Shown: positions 26,825-37,263, numbered from the stretch's first letter. The stretch is 64,000 nucleotides of DNA from Marinicella algicola (GCF_028401385.1 NZ_JAQOMR010000002.1:124001-188000); one strand, 5' to 3'. Notes: generated from the letters alone by a model not told the origin. Translations and numbers: made by a program.

Positions 26825-27631
26825 GGCATCGTCAACTTAACGGAATGTGGAACTTGATGTGCGAATGACGGGCCATGACAGACCGTGATCCACTATATCG
26901 TCGCCGTCGCTTCCCAGCTGAAGTCATTGCCCACGCCGTGTGGCTCTATTTCCGGTTTCCTCTGAGCCTGCGAATGGTCGAGGACTTGCTGGCTGCTCGC
27001 GGATCATTGTCTCGCACCAAACCGTCCGGGGTGGGCATAGAAATTCGGCCGCACCTTTGCCAACGACATCCGTCGTCGATTGTCCGGTCGGCTTGGGGAC
27101 AGGTGGCATCTCGATGAAGCCGTTTTTTCAATCCGTGGCAAGAAGCATTGGCTGTGGCGCGCCGTTGATCAGGACGGTTCTCGTCCTGGAGGTTCTCGTT
27201 CAAAGCCGCCGAAATGCCAAGGCGCCAAGCGCCTGATACGCAAACTGCTGAAGAGCCAGGGACGATCGTCGCAGGTAATGATCACAGACAAGCTGCGATC
27301 CTGCGGCGCGGCAAAGCGAGAAATCATGCCGGGTGTCGAGCATCGCTCCCACACAGGGTTGAATAATCGGGCGGAGAATTCTCACCCGCCAGTCCGGCGA
27401 CGCGCGCGGATCATGAAACGTTTCAAGTCACAGCGACATCTCCAACGCTTTGCCTCTATCCATGACCCGATCGCCAACCTGTTCCACATCCCGCGCCACG
27501 ACATCCCTTCCAAGCATCATCGCGAATTGCGTTCCGCGGCGATGAACCTGTGCACAAAAATCGCACGGGCATGATCGGCGAAACAGGCCGTTGTCATGGT
27601 CTGCCCTCGTTACCGTTAAGTTGACGACGCC
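26825..27631 (+). mobile_element. IS6-family insertion sequence, copy A (807 bp)
   Basis: Bounded by imperfect inverted repeats: GGCATCGTCAACTTAACGG on the left and, read inward, GGCGTCGTCAACTTAACGG on the right. A second copy in opposite orientation is at 42725-43532. No matching target duplication is seen at either copy. The right end interrupts an IS110 transposase gene, so copy A inserted after that element. Confidence 0.85.
26875..27574 (+). pseudogene. IS6-family transposase, copy A, frameshifted
   Basis: The parts in order are MTDRDPLYRRRRFPAEVIAH, LYFRFPLSLRMVEDLLAARG, then in another frame DRWHLDEAVFSIRGKKHWLW (first catalytic Asp), VMITDKLRSCGAAKREIMPG (second Asp), and LNNRAENSHPPVRRRARIMK (Glu in NRAEN). 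It ends MNLCTKIARA. At least three frame changes are present (near 27010-27050 and near 27180). As read it is inactive, though copy B shares part of the problem, so some shifts may be sequencing errors. Confidence 0.75.
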
Positions 27632-28232
27632 GCCTGGTCAAGCGGGCGAGCTCCTTCAGCATGACGCTGAGGATCGCAAGAAGCGGTTCGACCATCGCCA
27701 TCACTTGCGTCTCGGCGCCGGCCAACGCGCGCGCGCGGTCGGCAAAGGCGGTGCGCGACGGCGTGCCGAGCTTGACGCCGGCCTCGCGCAGCATTGCTCT
27801 CACCACGTTTTCGATCGAACGCATCTCGTTCAACATCGTGCGACGGGCGACCAGAAGAGAGCGCCAGAGGCGGCATTGCCGGCTCTTCACATGCACCTGC
27901 CTATACCAGCCCGTGCGCATGATCTGTGCAAGCGCGCGGGCGTCGTTGCGATCGGTCTTGTTGGGCATCGTCTTCATCGCCGCATTGGCAGCCCGCGTTT
28001 CGATGCAGATCGCCGACAGGCCTTGGTCGCGCAGCCCGTCGTGAAGCCAGGCTGTCAGCGAGCACGCTTCCAGTCCGATGCGCTCCAGCGGCAGATCGAC
28101 CTTCCGTAACGCATCCGACAAGGCCTGTGGTTCGCTCGCCGCTTGCGTTTCCTTCACGATCCGACCGCTCTCGTCGACAATGCAAATTGCGGTCTCTTCC
28201 AAAGACACGTCCAGTCCGGCAAAATACGTCAT
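27632..28232 (-). pseudogene. IS110-family transposase, N-terminal part, truncated by IS6 copy A
   Basis: ATG 28232 gives MTYFAGLDVSLEETAICIVD (first RuvC-like Asp), RIGLEACSLTAWLHDGL (Glu), MPNKTDRNDARALAQIMRTG (Asp pair), then LLVARRTMLNEMRSIENVVR. About 200 residues are native, ending at the IS6 boundary 27631/27632. The C-terminal serine-containing domain is lost. The fragment itself sits against a truncated MFS gene. Confidence 0.8.
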
Positions 28233-28317
28233 GGTTGCTCCTTCCCGATGCTTATGGCCATTCCAATCGACCACGTTTTAACATCCCGACAGGAGCAGCC
28301 GCCCGCATCTGGGCTCG

Positions 28318-28930
28318 GGCGAGACCCCAATCACCCCATCTGTTCCGGCGGCCGGTACTGACAGCATTGCTGCTGACCGTCGTTGGCGCGAGCGCCATGT
28401 TCACGGTCTTCACCTATATCGCGCCGATTCTGCAGGTCGAGACCGGCGCCGGCGCGACCTTCGTGACGGCGATGCTGGTGGTTTACGGCCTCGGACTGGC
28501 CGTCGGCAATGTGGTCGGCGGGCGGTTTGCCGATCGCTCGCTGGACGGTACGCTGATCGTCTCGCTGATCGCGGTCGTGGTCGTTCTGGTCCTGTTCGCG
28601 CTCGGCATGGGATCGGCGGTTCTTGCAGCGCCACTGATCTTTCTCTGGGGTGTCGCAAGCTTCGCGCTGGTGCCGCCGCTGCAGACCCGTGTGGTTCAGG
28701 AGGCATCCGATGCGCCCAATCTCGCCTCCGCGATGAATATCGGCGCCTTCAATCTCGGCAATGCGATCGGTGCTGCGCTCGGCGGCGCGGTGATCGATGT
28801 CGGTTTCGGCTATCGGGCCGTGGCGCTTGCGGGCGCGGCCACCGCCATTGCCGGCCTTGTGCTTGCAATGACCTTCCGGCAAGGAAACGCCGAAGGCGTT
28901 GCGGCCTGCCCCGACGGGGTCGGCCAATAG
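28318..28930 (+). pseudogene. MFS transporter, C-terminal half only
   Basis: The frame reads RRPVLTALLLTVVGASAMFT, VFTYIAPILQVETGAGATFV, VGNVVGGRFADRSLDGTLIV and ASAMNIGAFNLGNAIGAALG, with about six hydrophobic helices. This is the second half of a DHA1-type efflux transporter (AraJ or purine-efflux type, usually about 390 residues). The 5' half was removed when the IS110 element arrived. No start codon with a ribosome site is seen, so it is probably not expressed. Confidence 0.75.
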
Positions 28931-29084
28931 GCATCAAGCGCAAACAAGCCAGATCAAACAAGGGGCTGTCGCACGGCGTGCGGCGGCCCACCATATTTTG
29001 GCGGATGAAATTGTCACAAAAACCGGATTGACGCTTTGCCGACGAAGTGCAATTATCTCGGTGCGCAAACGATAAACCAGACAT

Positions 29085-29100
29085 GAACAAACGTTTGTTC
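29085..29100. promoter_or_regulatory. LacI-type palindromic operator
   Basis: A perfect 16-bp palindrome GAACAAACGTTTGTTC, centred on CG as usual for LacI-family sites, 36 bp before the start of the LacI-type gene at 29136. It suggests autoregulation. Confidence 0.7.
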
Positions 29101-29135
29101 AATGCATTATCGATTGCACAATGGGAGGATTATCG

Positions 29136-30211
29136 GTGACGGACAGGGCGGCAAAGCTGCAATCGGCAGGCGTTTACCAGCGCAGCACGATCCGCGACGT
29201 TGCGGCCAGAGCGAATGTCAGTGTGACGACCGCATCGCGCGCCCTCAACGGAACCGGCCGCATGTCGGAAGAAACCCGGGAGCGCGTCCGCACCGTTGCC
29301 GCCGAGCTTGATTACCGTCCGAATTCGATTGCGCGCGGTCTGGTCCAGCAGCGTTCCTCCACGCTTGGGCTTCTGACGAACGACACCTATGGCCGTTTCA
29401 CTCTGCCGTTGGCCTCCGGCCTGTCCTCTGCAATGGCCGATCGCGGCGTTTCCGTCTTTCTGAGCGCCGGCGAATACGAGCCTGAAAGCCTGACCCTCAA
29501 TCTGAGAGCGATGGAGGAAAAACGTGTCGATGGTCTGATCATCACCGGCAAGCGCATCGATCGTGGCCTGCCGATCGATCTGCCACCGCTCGGCATGCCG
29601 GTGGTCTATGTCTATGCCGCCGCGCCCGATGGGGCGGTGAGTTTCGTTCCCGATGACGAGAATGCGGCGCGGACTGCCGTTCAGCATCTCATCGGTCTCG
29701 GGCGCAATCGGATCGCGCATATCACCGGGCCGGAAGATTTCAAGGCTGCACGTTTGAGGGAAACGGGCTGGCGCTCGGCGCTCCGGGAAGCCGGGCTTTC
29801 GCCGCCTGGCCCGGCTGTCTTTTCCGCCTGGACGGAAGCGCATGGGTTCAAAACCGCCCACGCGATGATCGACGCTGGTGCAGTCCCCGATGCGATTTTT
29901 GCGGCAACGACCAGATCGCGCGCGGCGTGATCGATGCCTTCACGCTTGGCGGCGTGGGGGTGCCGGAAGATGTGGCAGTTGTCGGCTTTGACAACTGGGA
30001 AGTGTTTGCCCAGGCCACGCGGCCGCCGCTCACAACAATTGATATGGGGCTTCCGGGCCTCGGACGCAGCGCCGGGCTGGCGCTGCTCGATCTCATCGAT
30101 GGCAAGCCGGTGGAACCGGGTGTTCGGGAGACCCCTGCCAGCTTGTCGTTCGTGAGTCCTGCGGCGCAAACAGCGTTTGAATTTGCGCCGAAACTGATCC
30201 CTTCACGCTGA
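29136..30211 (+). CDS. LacI-family regulator of the GH127/ABC operon, frameshifted
   Basis: GTG 29136 with GGGAGG upstream. DNA-binding domain: STIRDVAARANVSVTTASRA-LNGTGRMSEETRERVRTVAA and YRPNSIARGLVQQ (hinge helix). The effector domain has LGLLTNDTYGRFTLPLASGL, FVPDDENAARTAVQHLIGLG and HITGPEDFKAARLRETGWRS. One T missing in the TTTTT run near 29898 ends the frame early; restoring it gives IFCGNDQIARGVIDAF and then VAVVGFDNWEVFAQATRPPL. About 358 residues. It is followed by the sugar-binding protein gene and probably represses that operon. Confidence 0.85.
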
Positions 30212-30245
30212 AGAACCAGATGGAAGGGGAGAAAATGCGCTGTTT

Positions 30246-30261
30246 GCGCAAACGTTGGCGC
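30246..30261. promoter_or_regulatory. Candidate LacI operator upstream of the sugar-binding protein gene
   Basis: GCGCAAACGTTGGCGC is a near-perfect palindrome centred on CG; its inner AAACGTT matches the core of the 29085-29100 site. It lies about 50 bp before the ABC operon start, a suitable position for repression. Confidence 0.5.
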
Positions 30262-30307
30262 AATGCGTTTGCTTCAACGGATGACACCAAAACGGGAGGT
30301 AATGGGA

Positions 30308-31561
30308 ATGAATATCAAGACTTTTCTCGGTGGCGTCGCCATCGCCGCGCTCGCGCTGCCTGGCCTTGCCCAGGCGGAGACGTTTTCGCTCTGGGTGCGC
30401 TCCGATGGTTCGGAGTTCATGCCGAAACTGGTCGAGGCCTTCAACGCCATGGGCGAGGACAAGGCCGAGCTGCAGATCGTGCCGGTTAATGAACTGGTGC
30501 AGAAATATGCGATCGCCGCCGCCGGCGGCTCGCAACCCGATGCGCTTTCGCTCGACCTGATCTACACGCCATCCTTCGCGCAGGCCGGTCAGTTGAAGGA
30601 TATGACTGCGTTTGCGCAATCGCTGCCCTATTACGATAGTCTGTCGAAGGCGCATCTGTCGGTCGGCACGTATGACGGTAAGATTTATGGCATGCCGTTC
30701 TCGGCCGATGCCTCGGTTCTGGTCTGGAACAAGAACCTGTTCAAGGAAGCGGGCATCGATCCGGACAAGGCGCCGGAAACATGGGCAGATATCCGTGCAG
30801 ACGCTGAAGCCGTTTCGGCGCTGGGGGACGATACCTACGGGTTCTATTTCTCCGGTAATTGCGGTGGCTGCAACATCTTCACCTTCACGCCGCTGATCTG
30901 GGCATCAGGCGGAAAACTGTTCGAGGATGAAGGCGCGAAGGCGACCGTCGAAACGCCGCAGATGAAGGAGGCAATCAATTTCTATCGCGGCATGGTTCAG
31001 GACGGCCTCATTCCGGCCGGATCGCAGACCGATGCTGGCTCCAATTTCTTTGCGGCGTTCGCCGGCGGCAATATCGGCATCACGCCGTCCGGTTCGTTCG
31101 CGATCGGCGCGCTCAACAACCAGTATCCGGATCTTGAATACGGCGTGACCTATCTGCCGGGCAAGGATGGCGACTGGTCGTCTTTTGCCGGCGGCGACAA
31201 TATCGTCGTGTCGGCGAAAACTGCGGACTCGAAAATGCCGGCGATCCAGGCCTTCATCGAATTCGCCTATTCGACCGAGGGGCAGAAGATCCTGGCGCAG
31301 AACGGCTCCTTGCCAGTGCGTGACGATGTCGCCGAACAGGCGCTTGAAGGTCTCGATGCACGATATCTGATCGCCGCGAAGGCGATGGCGAAGGGCAGAA
31401 CGCCTTACAGCCCGGTCTTCAACGACCTGGTCAACTCGCGCAACGGTCCCTGGATCACCATGCTCAACAAGGCCTTCTACGCCAGCAGCGAAGAAGAGGT
31501 CAGTGAGGCCATGGCCGAGGCGCAGCAAGAGATGCAGTCGATCATCGACTCCTCACGCTGA
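30308..31561 (+). CDS. Sugar ABC transporter substrate-binding protein (CUT1, MalE-like)
   Basis: A 417-residue periplasmic protein. The signal peptide MNIKTFLGGVAIAALALPGL is cut near AQA-ETF. Family 1 features: LWVRSDGSEFMPKLVEAFNA, LDLIYTPSFAQAGQLKDMTA, GKIYGMPFSADASVLVWNKN, LFKEAGIDPDKAPETWADIR, FFAAFAGGNIGITPSGSFAI and AIQAFIEFAYSTEGQKILAQ. I chose the ATG at 30308 over 30302 because GGGAGG lies 8 bp before it. With GH127 downstream the ligand is probably an arabinose-containing oligosaccharide (inference). Confidence 0.9.
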   Translation: MNIKTFLGGVAIAALALPGLAQAETFSLWVRSDGSEFMPKLVEAFNAMGEDKAELQIVPVNELVQKYAIAAAGGSQPDALSLDLIYTPSFAQAGQLKDMTAFAQSLPYYDSLSKAHLSVGTYDGKIYGMPFSADASVLVWNKNLFKEAGIDPDKAPETWADIRADAEAVSALGDDTYGFYFSGNCGGCNIFTFTPLIWASGGKLFEDEGAKATVETPQMKEAINFYRGMVQDGLIPAGSQTDAGSNFFAAFAGGNIGITPSGSFAIGALNNQYPDLEYGVTYLPGKDGDWSSFAGGDNIVVSAKTADSKMPAIQAFIEFAYSTEGQKILAQNGSLPVRDDVAEQALEGLDARYLIAAKAMAKGRTPYSPVFNDLVNSRNGPWITMLNKAFYASSEEEVSEAMAEAQQEMQSIIDSSR

Positions 31562-31586
31562 GACTTCAGACCGCATGACTTGAAAG

Positions 31587-31613
31587 GACTGCCGGCCGCA
31601 TCGGCCGGCAGTC
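31587..31613 (+). terminator. Intercistronic hairpin between binding protein and permease genes
   Basis: GACTGCCGGCCG-CAT-CGGCCGGCAGTC: a perfect 12-bp stem with a 3-nt loop and no T run. In such operons a hairpin at this place stabilises the upstream mRNA or attenuates transcription, giving more binding protein than permease. Confidence 0.7.
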
Positions 31614-31646
31614 GCTGCCCGATATTTGTTGCATGAGGAACCAGCC

Positions 31647-32587
31647 ATGTCCGACAGCACAATACCCGATGACGCGGTGACTGCAGCGGTGCGACCGGAA
31701 CCCACGCGCCGGCGACGGCGCCGATCCTCGCAATGGACCGGTCTGCTCTATGTTCTCCCCGCGCTTGCCCTGGTGACCGTATTCTTCCTTGTTCCGCTCG
31801 GCATGACGGTGTGGATGTCGCTGCACAAATGGCCGCTCATGGGCGTGCCGCGCTTTATCGGTCTCGACAATTACGAGAAGCTTATCTTCGACAAGAGCTT
31901 CTGGTCGTCGCTCTGGTTCACGATCGAATATACCGTTGTGGTGACGGTGGCACTGCTGGGCGTTGCCCTGGCGCTGGCTTTCATCGTTCAGGGGCAGGGA
32001 CGCGCGGTTTCAGCCTACAGAACCATCTATTTTCTGCCGGTGGTGACCGGCTTTGCTTCGGCGGCCCTGCTCTGGGTCTGGCTGTCGAATGTCGATACCG
32101 GCCTGTTCTCCCGCTCGCGCAGGATCTCGGGTTGACCGAGGGGCGCATTAATATTCTCGCCAACTTCACGCCTGCCTTCTGGTCGGTGATCGCCATGGTG
32201 GTCTGGAAGATGGCCGGCTTCTTCATGGTGATTTTGATGAGCGGACTTCAGTCGATCCCGGCCGACTATCAGGAGGCCGCCCGAATCGACGGCGCCAAAT
32301 GGCTCCAGCGTTTCCGCTACATCACCATGCCGCTGATCCGCAAGCCGTTCGCCTTGGCGCTGATCCTCTGCATTTCGGGTTCGATGCTGGCCTTTGACCA
32401 GTTCTATATCATCCTCAACGGCGGCCCCCAAAACAAGACCGTGACCGCCGTCTACAAGATCTTCAATGAAAGCTTCATCTCCTTCCGCCTCGGCTATGGC
32501 GCGGCCCTTTCCATGGTGCTGCTGCTCATTCTCCTGGCCCTGAGCGTGGTGCAGCTGACGCTTCTGAGCGACAGGAGGGAGAAATGA
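31647..32587 (+). CDS. Sugar ABC transporter permease 1 (CUT1, MalF-like), frameshifted
   Basis: About 313 residues with six transmembrane helices: WTGLLYVLPALALVTVFFLV, RTIYFLPVVTGFASAALLWV and the cytoplasmic EAA loop DYQEAARIDGAKWLQRFRYI-TMPLIRKPF. A C missing in the CCC run near 32112 interrupts the frame; restoring it gives GLFSPLAQDLGLTEGRINIL. ATG 31647 with GAGGAA upstream. It overlaps permease 2 by ATGA. Confidence 0.87.
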
Positions 32588-33474
32588 CCACCGACGCCTT
32601 GTCCCGTTTACGGACAGTGGCACCTGCCACCCGGCGGGGCCGGTTCCGCTATCACCGGGCGATCTTCCACGCGACAGCAACGCTGGTGGCTCTGCTGTTC
32701 CTCGCGCCGCTGGTCTGGGTCGTGCTTGCAAGCTTCCGCTCGCCGGCAGAAAGCACCAAGCCACCGTTGCCGCCGTGGCCGATGGAGGGTTTCAGCATCG
32801 CAAGCTATGAGCGGCTCGAAAATTTCGGCCAATCGGTCCTGCATTATTCGGGCAACTCTCTGTTCGTGGCGCTTGGCACGTCAGCGCTCACGATCGTCGT
32901 CGCCATTCTCGCCGGCTACGGGTTTTCGCGCCACCGCTTCCCGATGAAGGGTTTTGCCTTCATTCTGGTCCTTTCAACGATGATGATCCCGTTCCAGTCG
33001 ATCCTGACGCCGCTGTTTCTGCTGCTTGCGAAAATGGGTTTGCAGAACACGCTGATCGGCCTCGTCCTGATCTATTCGACGCTGCAATTGCCCTTCTCGG
33101 TCTTCATGATGCGCAATGCCTTCGATGCCGTGCCGAAGGAGATCGAGGAAGCCGCGCGCATGGATGGCGTCAAGGGCGTGCGCATGCTCGTGCAGGTCAT
33201 GGGGCCGCTGGTGCTGCCAGGCGTTGTCACGGTCGGGCTGTTTGCCTTCCTGAACGCCTGGAACGAGTTTCTGGCTGCCTTGGTGCTTTTGACGGACCAG
33301 TCGAAATTCACGCTTCCCGTTTTGATGACCGCCGTGCGTTACGGCCGCTACGGCTCGGTCGACTGGGGCGCGGTGCAGGCCGGCGTCACCTTAATGATGA
33401 TCCCCTGCATGATCCTCTTCCTCGTTCTCCAGCGCTCTTACATTCGCGGTCTGACGGCCGGCGCGGTCAAGTAA
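32584..33474 (+). CDS. Sugar ABC transporter permease 2 (CUT1, MalG-like)
   Basis: A 296-residue inner-membrane protein with six helices: ATLVALLFLAPLVWVVLASF, GNSLFVALGTSALTIVVAIL, FILVLSTMMIPFQSILTPLF, and the EAA loop PKEIEEAARMDGVKGVRMLV-QVMGPLVLPG. It starts in an ATGA overlap with permease 1. With permease 1, the binding protein and the ATPase at 35436 it forms a complete oligosaccharide importer. Confidence 0.92.
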   Translation: MTTDALSRLRTVAPATRRGRFRYHRAIFHATATLVALLFLAPLVWVVLASFRSPAESTKPPLPPWPMEGFSIASYERLENFGQSVLHYSGNSLFVALGTSALTIVVAILAGYGFSRHRFPMKGFAFILVLSTMMIPFQSILTPLFLLLAKMGLQNTLIGLVLIYSTLQLPFSVFMMRNAFDAVPKEIEEAARMDGVKGVRMLVQVMGPLVLPGVVTVGLFAFLNAWNEFLAALVLLTDQSKFTLPVLMTAVRYGRYGSVDWGAVQAGVTLMMIPCMILFLVLQRSYIRGLTAGAVK

Positions 33475-33500
33475 TTCAGAATTTCCGAAAGGACACAACC

Positions 33501-35433
33501 ATGAACGAAGCCAACCCCTTCAAGACTGCCGACGCGCTTCGGCCAAAATCGAAATTCAGGCCGCTGGCGGTCAATCAGGTCGAGGTCGGCGGTTTCTTCG
33601 GACGGCATGTCGATGTGATCGCGACAACGACGGCGAAGCTTCTGTTCGATCGCTGCATCGAGGCGCGGATGCTGGAGCAGGTCGATCCCGACCTTCCCAA
33701 TCCGGGCATCGTGATCCCCTACGACCACGGCAATACGGTTACGACCCAGATGTTCTGGGATTCCGATTTCGGCAAGAGCATAGAGACGGCGGCTTACGCG
33801 CTCTACCGCCGCCGCGATGCGGAACTTGAAGCCCGCGTCGACGCCGTGATCGACGCCTATGGCCGTCTTCAGGCAGAGGATGGCTACCTCAATTCCTGGT
33901 ATCTGCGCATCCAGCCCGGACAGCGCTGGACCAATCTGCGCGATCGTCACGAGCTTTATAATGCCGGTCATCTGATCGAAGGCGCGATCGCCTATTATCA
34001 TGCCACCGGCAAGCGCAAATTCCTCGACATCATGTGCCGCTATGCCGATTGCATCGAAGAGACGTTCGGGCACGGCGAGGGCAAGAAGCGCGGCTATCCC
34101 GGGCATCCGGAACTCGAGCTGGCGCTGGTCAAGCTCGGCCGGGTGACCGGCGAACAACGCTATCTCGATCTTGCCAGATACCTCGTCGATGAGCGCGGTC
34201 AGGTGCCGCTTTATTTTGACGTCGAGGCCGAGGCACGCGGCGAGAGCCCGGAAGCCTTCCACTTTGGAACGCTGCAATATTGCCAGGCCCACAAGCCGGT
34301 GCGCGCGCAGCGCGAAGTGGTCGGCCACGCCGTCCGCGCCGCCTATCTCTACGCCGGCATGGCCGATGTGGCGACTGAGTTTTCCGATGACAGCCTCGAT
34401 CCTGCACTTGAGGCGCTTTGGTCGCATCTGACCGACAAAAACCTTTATGTGACCGGCGGCTTCGGACCGTCCAAAGCCAATGAGGGACTGACCTTCGACT
34501 ATGACCTGCCGAACCAGACTGCCTATGCCGAGACCTGCGCCGCTGTCGCGCTCGTCTTCTGGTCAAGTCGCATGCTCGGGCGCGAACCGGATGCCCGCTT
34601 TGCCGATGTGATGGAACGCGCGCTCTATAACGGTGCGCTATCCGGCATATCCCGGGACGGGACCCACTTCTTTACGATAATCCGCTGGAAAGCTATGGCG
34701 GGCATCACCGCTGGCGCTGGCATCGCTGCCCCTGCTGCCCGCCGAACATTTCGCGGTTGGTGGCGTCGATCGGAACCTATTTTTACGGTGTCGCGGAAGA
34801 TGAGCTGGCGCTGCATCTCTATTGCGAGAACACCGCCGAGGTTGAAGTGGCCGGCACCAGGGTCGCTCTCCGGCAGGAAACGCAGTATCCGCGCGATGGG
34901 CAGATCGCCGTTACGCTGACGCCAGAAACGCCCGCTGAATTCACCGTGTCGCTGCGCGTTCCCGGATGGGCGAAGGGCTTTGCCGTATTGGTCAATGGCG
35001 AAACTCTGGCTGTGGGCCCCGAAAGGGATATCTCAGAATCAGACGGCAATGGTCGGCCGGCGACACGGTGAAGCTCGATCTCGCCATGGAGGTCGAAATG
35101 CTCTATGCGAACCCGAAGGTCGCGCCCGACCAGGGCCGAACGGCGATCCTGCGCGGCCCGTTGGTCTATTGCGTGGAGGAAACCGACAACAACGCGCCTC
35201 TGAACGCCTTTGTCGTCAAGGACGGCGCTTCGATCCGCATGTCCGATATCGATGACCTGCCGGAAGCTGTCGGCCTCGCGATCGAGGCCGTTGCCGAGAG
35301 CCAGCCTGACGACGCGCTCTACGTGACAACGCCGCCCATGCGTGCACCGGTGACACTGAAGGCGATCCCCTATTATCTCTGGGATAACCGCGCACCGGGC
35401 GAAATGCTGGTCTGGCTGCGCAGGGAGGCTTGA
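33501..35433 (+). CDS. Glycoside hydrolase family 127 (beta-L-arabinofuranosidase-like), two frameshifts
   Basis: About 645 residues (DUF1680). Blocks in order: VGGFFGRHVDVIATTTAKLL, LQAEDGYLNSWYLRIQPGQR, LYNAGHLIEGAIAYYHATGK, YVTGGFGPSKANEGLTFDYD and NQTAYAETCAAVALVFWSSR (the metal-coordinating Glu and Cys). Frame 2 has HRWRWHRCPCCPPNIS, whose Cys pair includes the catalytic nucleophile. Frame 3 ends IPYYLWDNRAPGEMLVWLRR. A T is missing near 34672 (CTTCTTTACG) and an A near 35025 (CGAAAGGG). It has no signal peptide, so it acts on imported arabino-oligosaccharides. Confidence 0.87.
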
Positions 35434-35435
35434 AG

Positions 35436-36539
35436 ATGGCGATGAGCGAATTGCAGAGTCTCAAACAGGATCACGCTCCTTCCGGCTTGACGCTTCGACG
35501 GGTTTCGAAATCGTTTGGCGCAGTTCAGGTTATCCATGATGTCGATCTCGAAATAGAAGGGGGCGAGTTTGTCGTCTTCGTCGGGCCTTCGGGGTGCGGC
35601 AAGTCGACATTGCTGCGCCTGATCGCAGGGCTGGAAGAGGTGACCAGTGGCGATGTGTTGATCTCCGGCAAGGATGTCACCGATGAGGACCCGTCGGATC
35701 GCGGCATAGCGATGGTGTTCCAGACCTATGCGCTTTATCCGCATATGAGCGTGGAGCAGAATATGGGTTTCGGCCTCAAGGTCGCCGGCCGGTCCAAGGC
35801 CGAGGTGGAGAGCAAGGTGCGGCAGGCTGCCGACATTCTAAAACTCACGGAATATCTTGATCGCCGCCCGGCCCAGCTTTCCGGTGGCCAGCGCCAGCGT
35901 GTCGCGATCGGGCGCGCAATCGTTCGTGATCCGGAAATCTTTCTGTTCGACGAGCCGCTCTCGAACCTCGATGCGGAACTTAGGGTCGGCATGCGGATCG
36001 AGATCGCACGGCTGCACCAGGAACTCGGCAATACGATGATCTATGTGACCCATGACCAGACCGAGGCGATGACGCTGGCAGACAAGATCGTGGTTCTGCG
36101 CGGCGGCCGCATTGAACAGGTCGGCTCTCCTGCGGCCCTTTACGATGACCCGGACAATATGTTCGTCGGCGGCTTTATAGGATCGCCAAAGATGAACTTC
36201 CTGCCGGGTGTCGTAAGGGGTTCGGGGGTGGAGGTGGCTGGTGCCGCACTGGCGCTGCCCGCTCTCGCGGACAGGCCCGGTGAGGGGGACCGGATCATGA
36301 TCGGCATCCGTCCCGAACACTGGAAGATTGCGCAAGAGGGCCAGCCTTCCGTGCCGTTCAAGGTCGATTTCTCAGAGTTTCTCGGTGGTGCGAGCTATCT
36401 TTACGGCACCATCGGCGAAACCAGCTGCACCGTGGAAGTCGAACGTTCGGCGATCGCAAGACCCGGCACGGTTCTCCACCTGACGGCGGACCCTGAGGCC
36501 ATGTGCATCTTCAATGCAGGCGAGCAGCGAGTCCGCTAG
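35436..36539 (+). CDS. Sugar ABC transporter ATP-binding protein (UgpC/MsmK-like)
   Basis: About 367 residues. Walker A GPSGCGKSTLLRLIAGLE, Q-loop FQTYALYPHMSVEQN, signature LSGGQRQRVAIGRAIV, Walker B and D-loop IFLFDEPLSNLDAELR, H-loop YVTHDQTEAMTLADK, then an OB-like regulatory domain (IGIRPEHWKIAQ, FLGGASYLYGTIGE). ATG 35436 with AGGGAGG upstream, 2 bp after the GH127 stop. It powers the CUT1 permeases at 31647-33474. Confidence 0.93.
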   Translation: MAMSELQSLKQDHAPSGLTLRRVSKSFGAVQVIHDVDLEIEGGEFVVFVGPSGCGKSTLLRLIAGLEEVTSGDVLISGKDVTDEDPSDRGIAMVFQTYALYPHMSVEQNMGFGLKVAGRSKAEVESKVRQAADILKLTEYLDRRPAQLSGGQRQRVAIGRAIVRDPEIFLFDEPLSNLDAELRVGMRIEIARLHQELGNTMIYVTHDQTEAMTLADKIVVLRGGRIEQVGSPAALYDDPDNMFVGGFIGSPKMNFLPGVVRGSGVEVAGAALALPALADRPGEGDRIMIGIRPEHWKIAQEGQPSVPFKVDFSEFLGGASYLYGTIGETSCTVEVERSAIARPGTVLHLTADPEAMCIFNAGEQRVR

Positions 36540-36547
36540 AGTAGCAG

Positions 36548-36565
36548 TCAGGTGGAATCACCTGA
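36548..36565. repeat. Short hairpin after the ABC ATPase gene
   Basis: TCAGGTG-GAAT-CACCTGA, a perfect 7-bp stem 9 bp after the stop codon. There is no T run, so a Rho-independent terminator is unlikely. It resembles the short palindromes often found at rhizobial gene ends. Confidence 0.4.
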
Positions 36566-36831
36566 CCTCCGCGAAATGCTTCGGAGCGCGGTGCGTCCGC
36601 TGGGATGCGATAGGACGGAGCCGCGTCCTTTCGGCAGATGAAAGCGCACGGGCGGAATGCAGCTCGGAGATACGTCACCGAACCGATATTTCGCGTCGTC
36701 CTATCCAGCCGACGCTTCCGGCACGGACTCAAGCAGTTTACGCACGTGAGCAGCTAGGTGGCTTTTCTGAACTTTGGAAGAGGCCGTCATTCCGATCATT
36801 TTGAAATCGTCCACGATCCAGACATATCGAG

Positions 36832-37111
36832 GGCATCGTAACATTAACCGGGCAGCGATTGGCCTGCGTGATTTTACGGCATGACCCAAACCGTTCGTGA
36901 TTCGCTTTATCGCCACCACCGGTTCCCGGCTGAAGTGATTGCCCCGTTGCCAATCTCTTCAACATCCAACGCCACGATATCCCGTCCCACCATCACCGCA
37001 ACCTGAGAACCGCAGCCATGCAAATGTGGAACGAGATCGCTCGCCTGCAAATCGCTTAACCGAAAGCGGAGGGCGAAACTCTTGATCGGTCTTCGTTAAG
37101 TTTACAGTGGC
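36832..37111 (+). mobile_element. Internally deleted IS6-family element (~280 bp)
   Basis: Starts GGCATCGTAACATTAACCGG and ends TTCGTTAAGTTTACAGTGGC, an imperfect inverted-repeat pair related to the IS6 copies at 26825 and 42725. Inside, the first codons of a transposase (TQTVRDSLYRHHRFPAEVI) are joined directly to the last ones (ISSTSNATISRPTI, which in another frame is NLFNIQRHDIPSHHHRNLRT then MQMWNEIARLQIA). The DDE core is gone. It could move only in trans. The bases 36566-36831 hold nothing recognisable. Confidence 0.65.
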
Positions 37112-37244
37112 GTTGAAACACATCTCGCCGCTCAGCTGGGAGCACATCAATCTCACCGGTATCTATACCTGGGATACCGAGCAACAGATGCACGACGGCT
37201 TCAGGCCCCTACGACTTTCCGGAAAAATCCACCAAGCCGCATGA
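37107..37244 (+). pseudogene. Tn3-family transposase (TnpA) C-terminal remnant
   Basis: Reads [35 protein letters not shown] and stops at TGA 37242-37244. The [12 protein letters not shown]...FRPLR ending is the Tn3 TnpA C-terminus. It lies 19 bp from a Tn3-type terminal repeat, the native arrangement. The rest of the gene (about 900 codons) is absent. Confidence 0.75.
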
Positions 37245-37263
37245 TGTTCACATTCCGTTCGGC

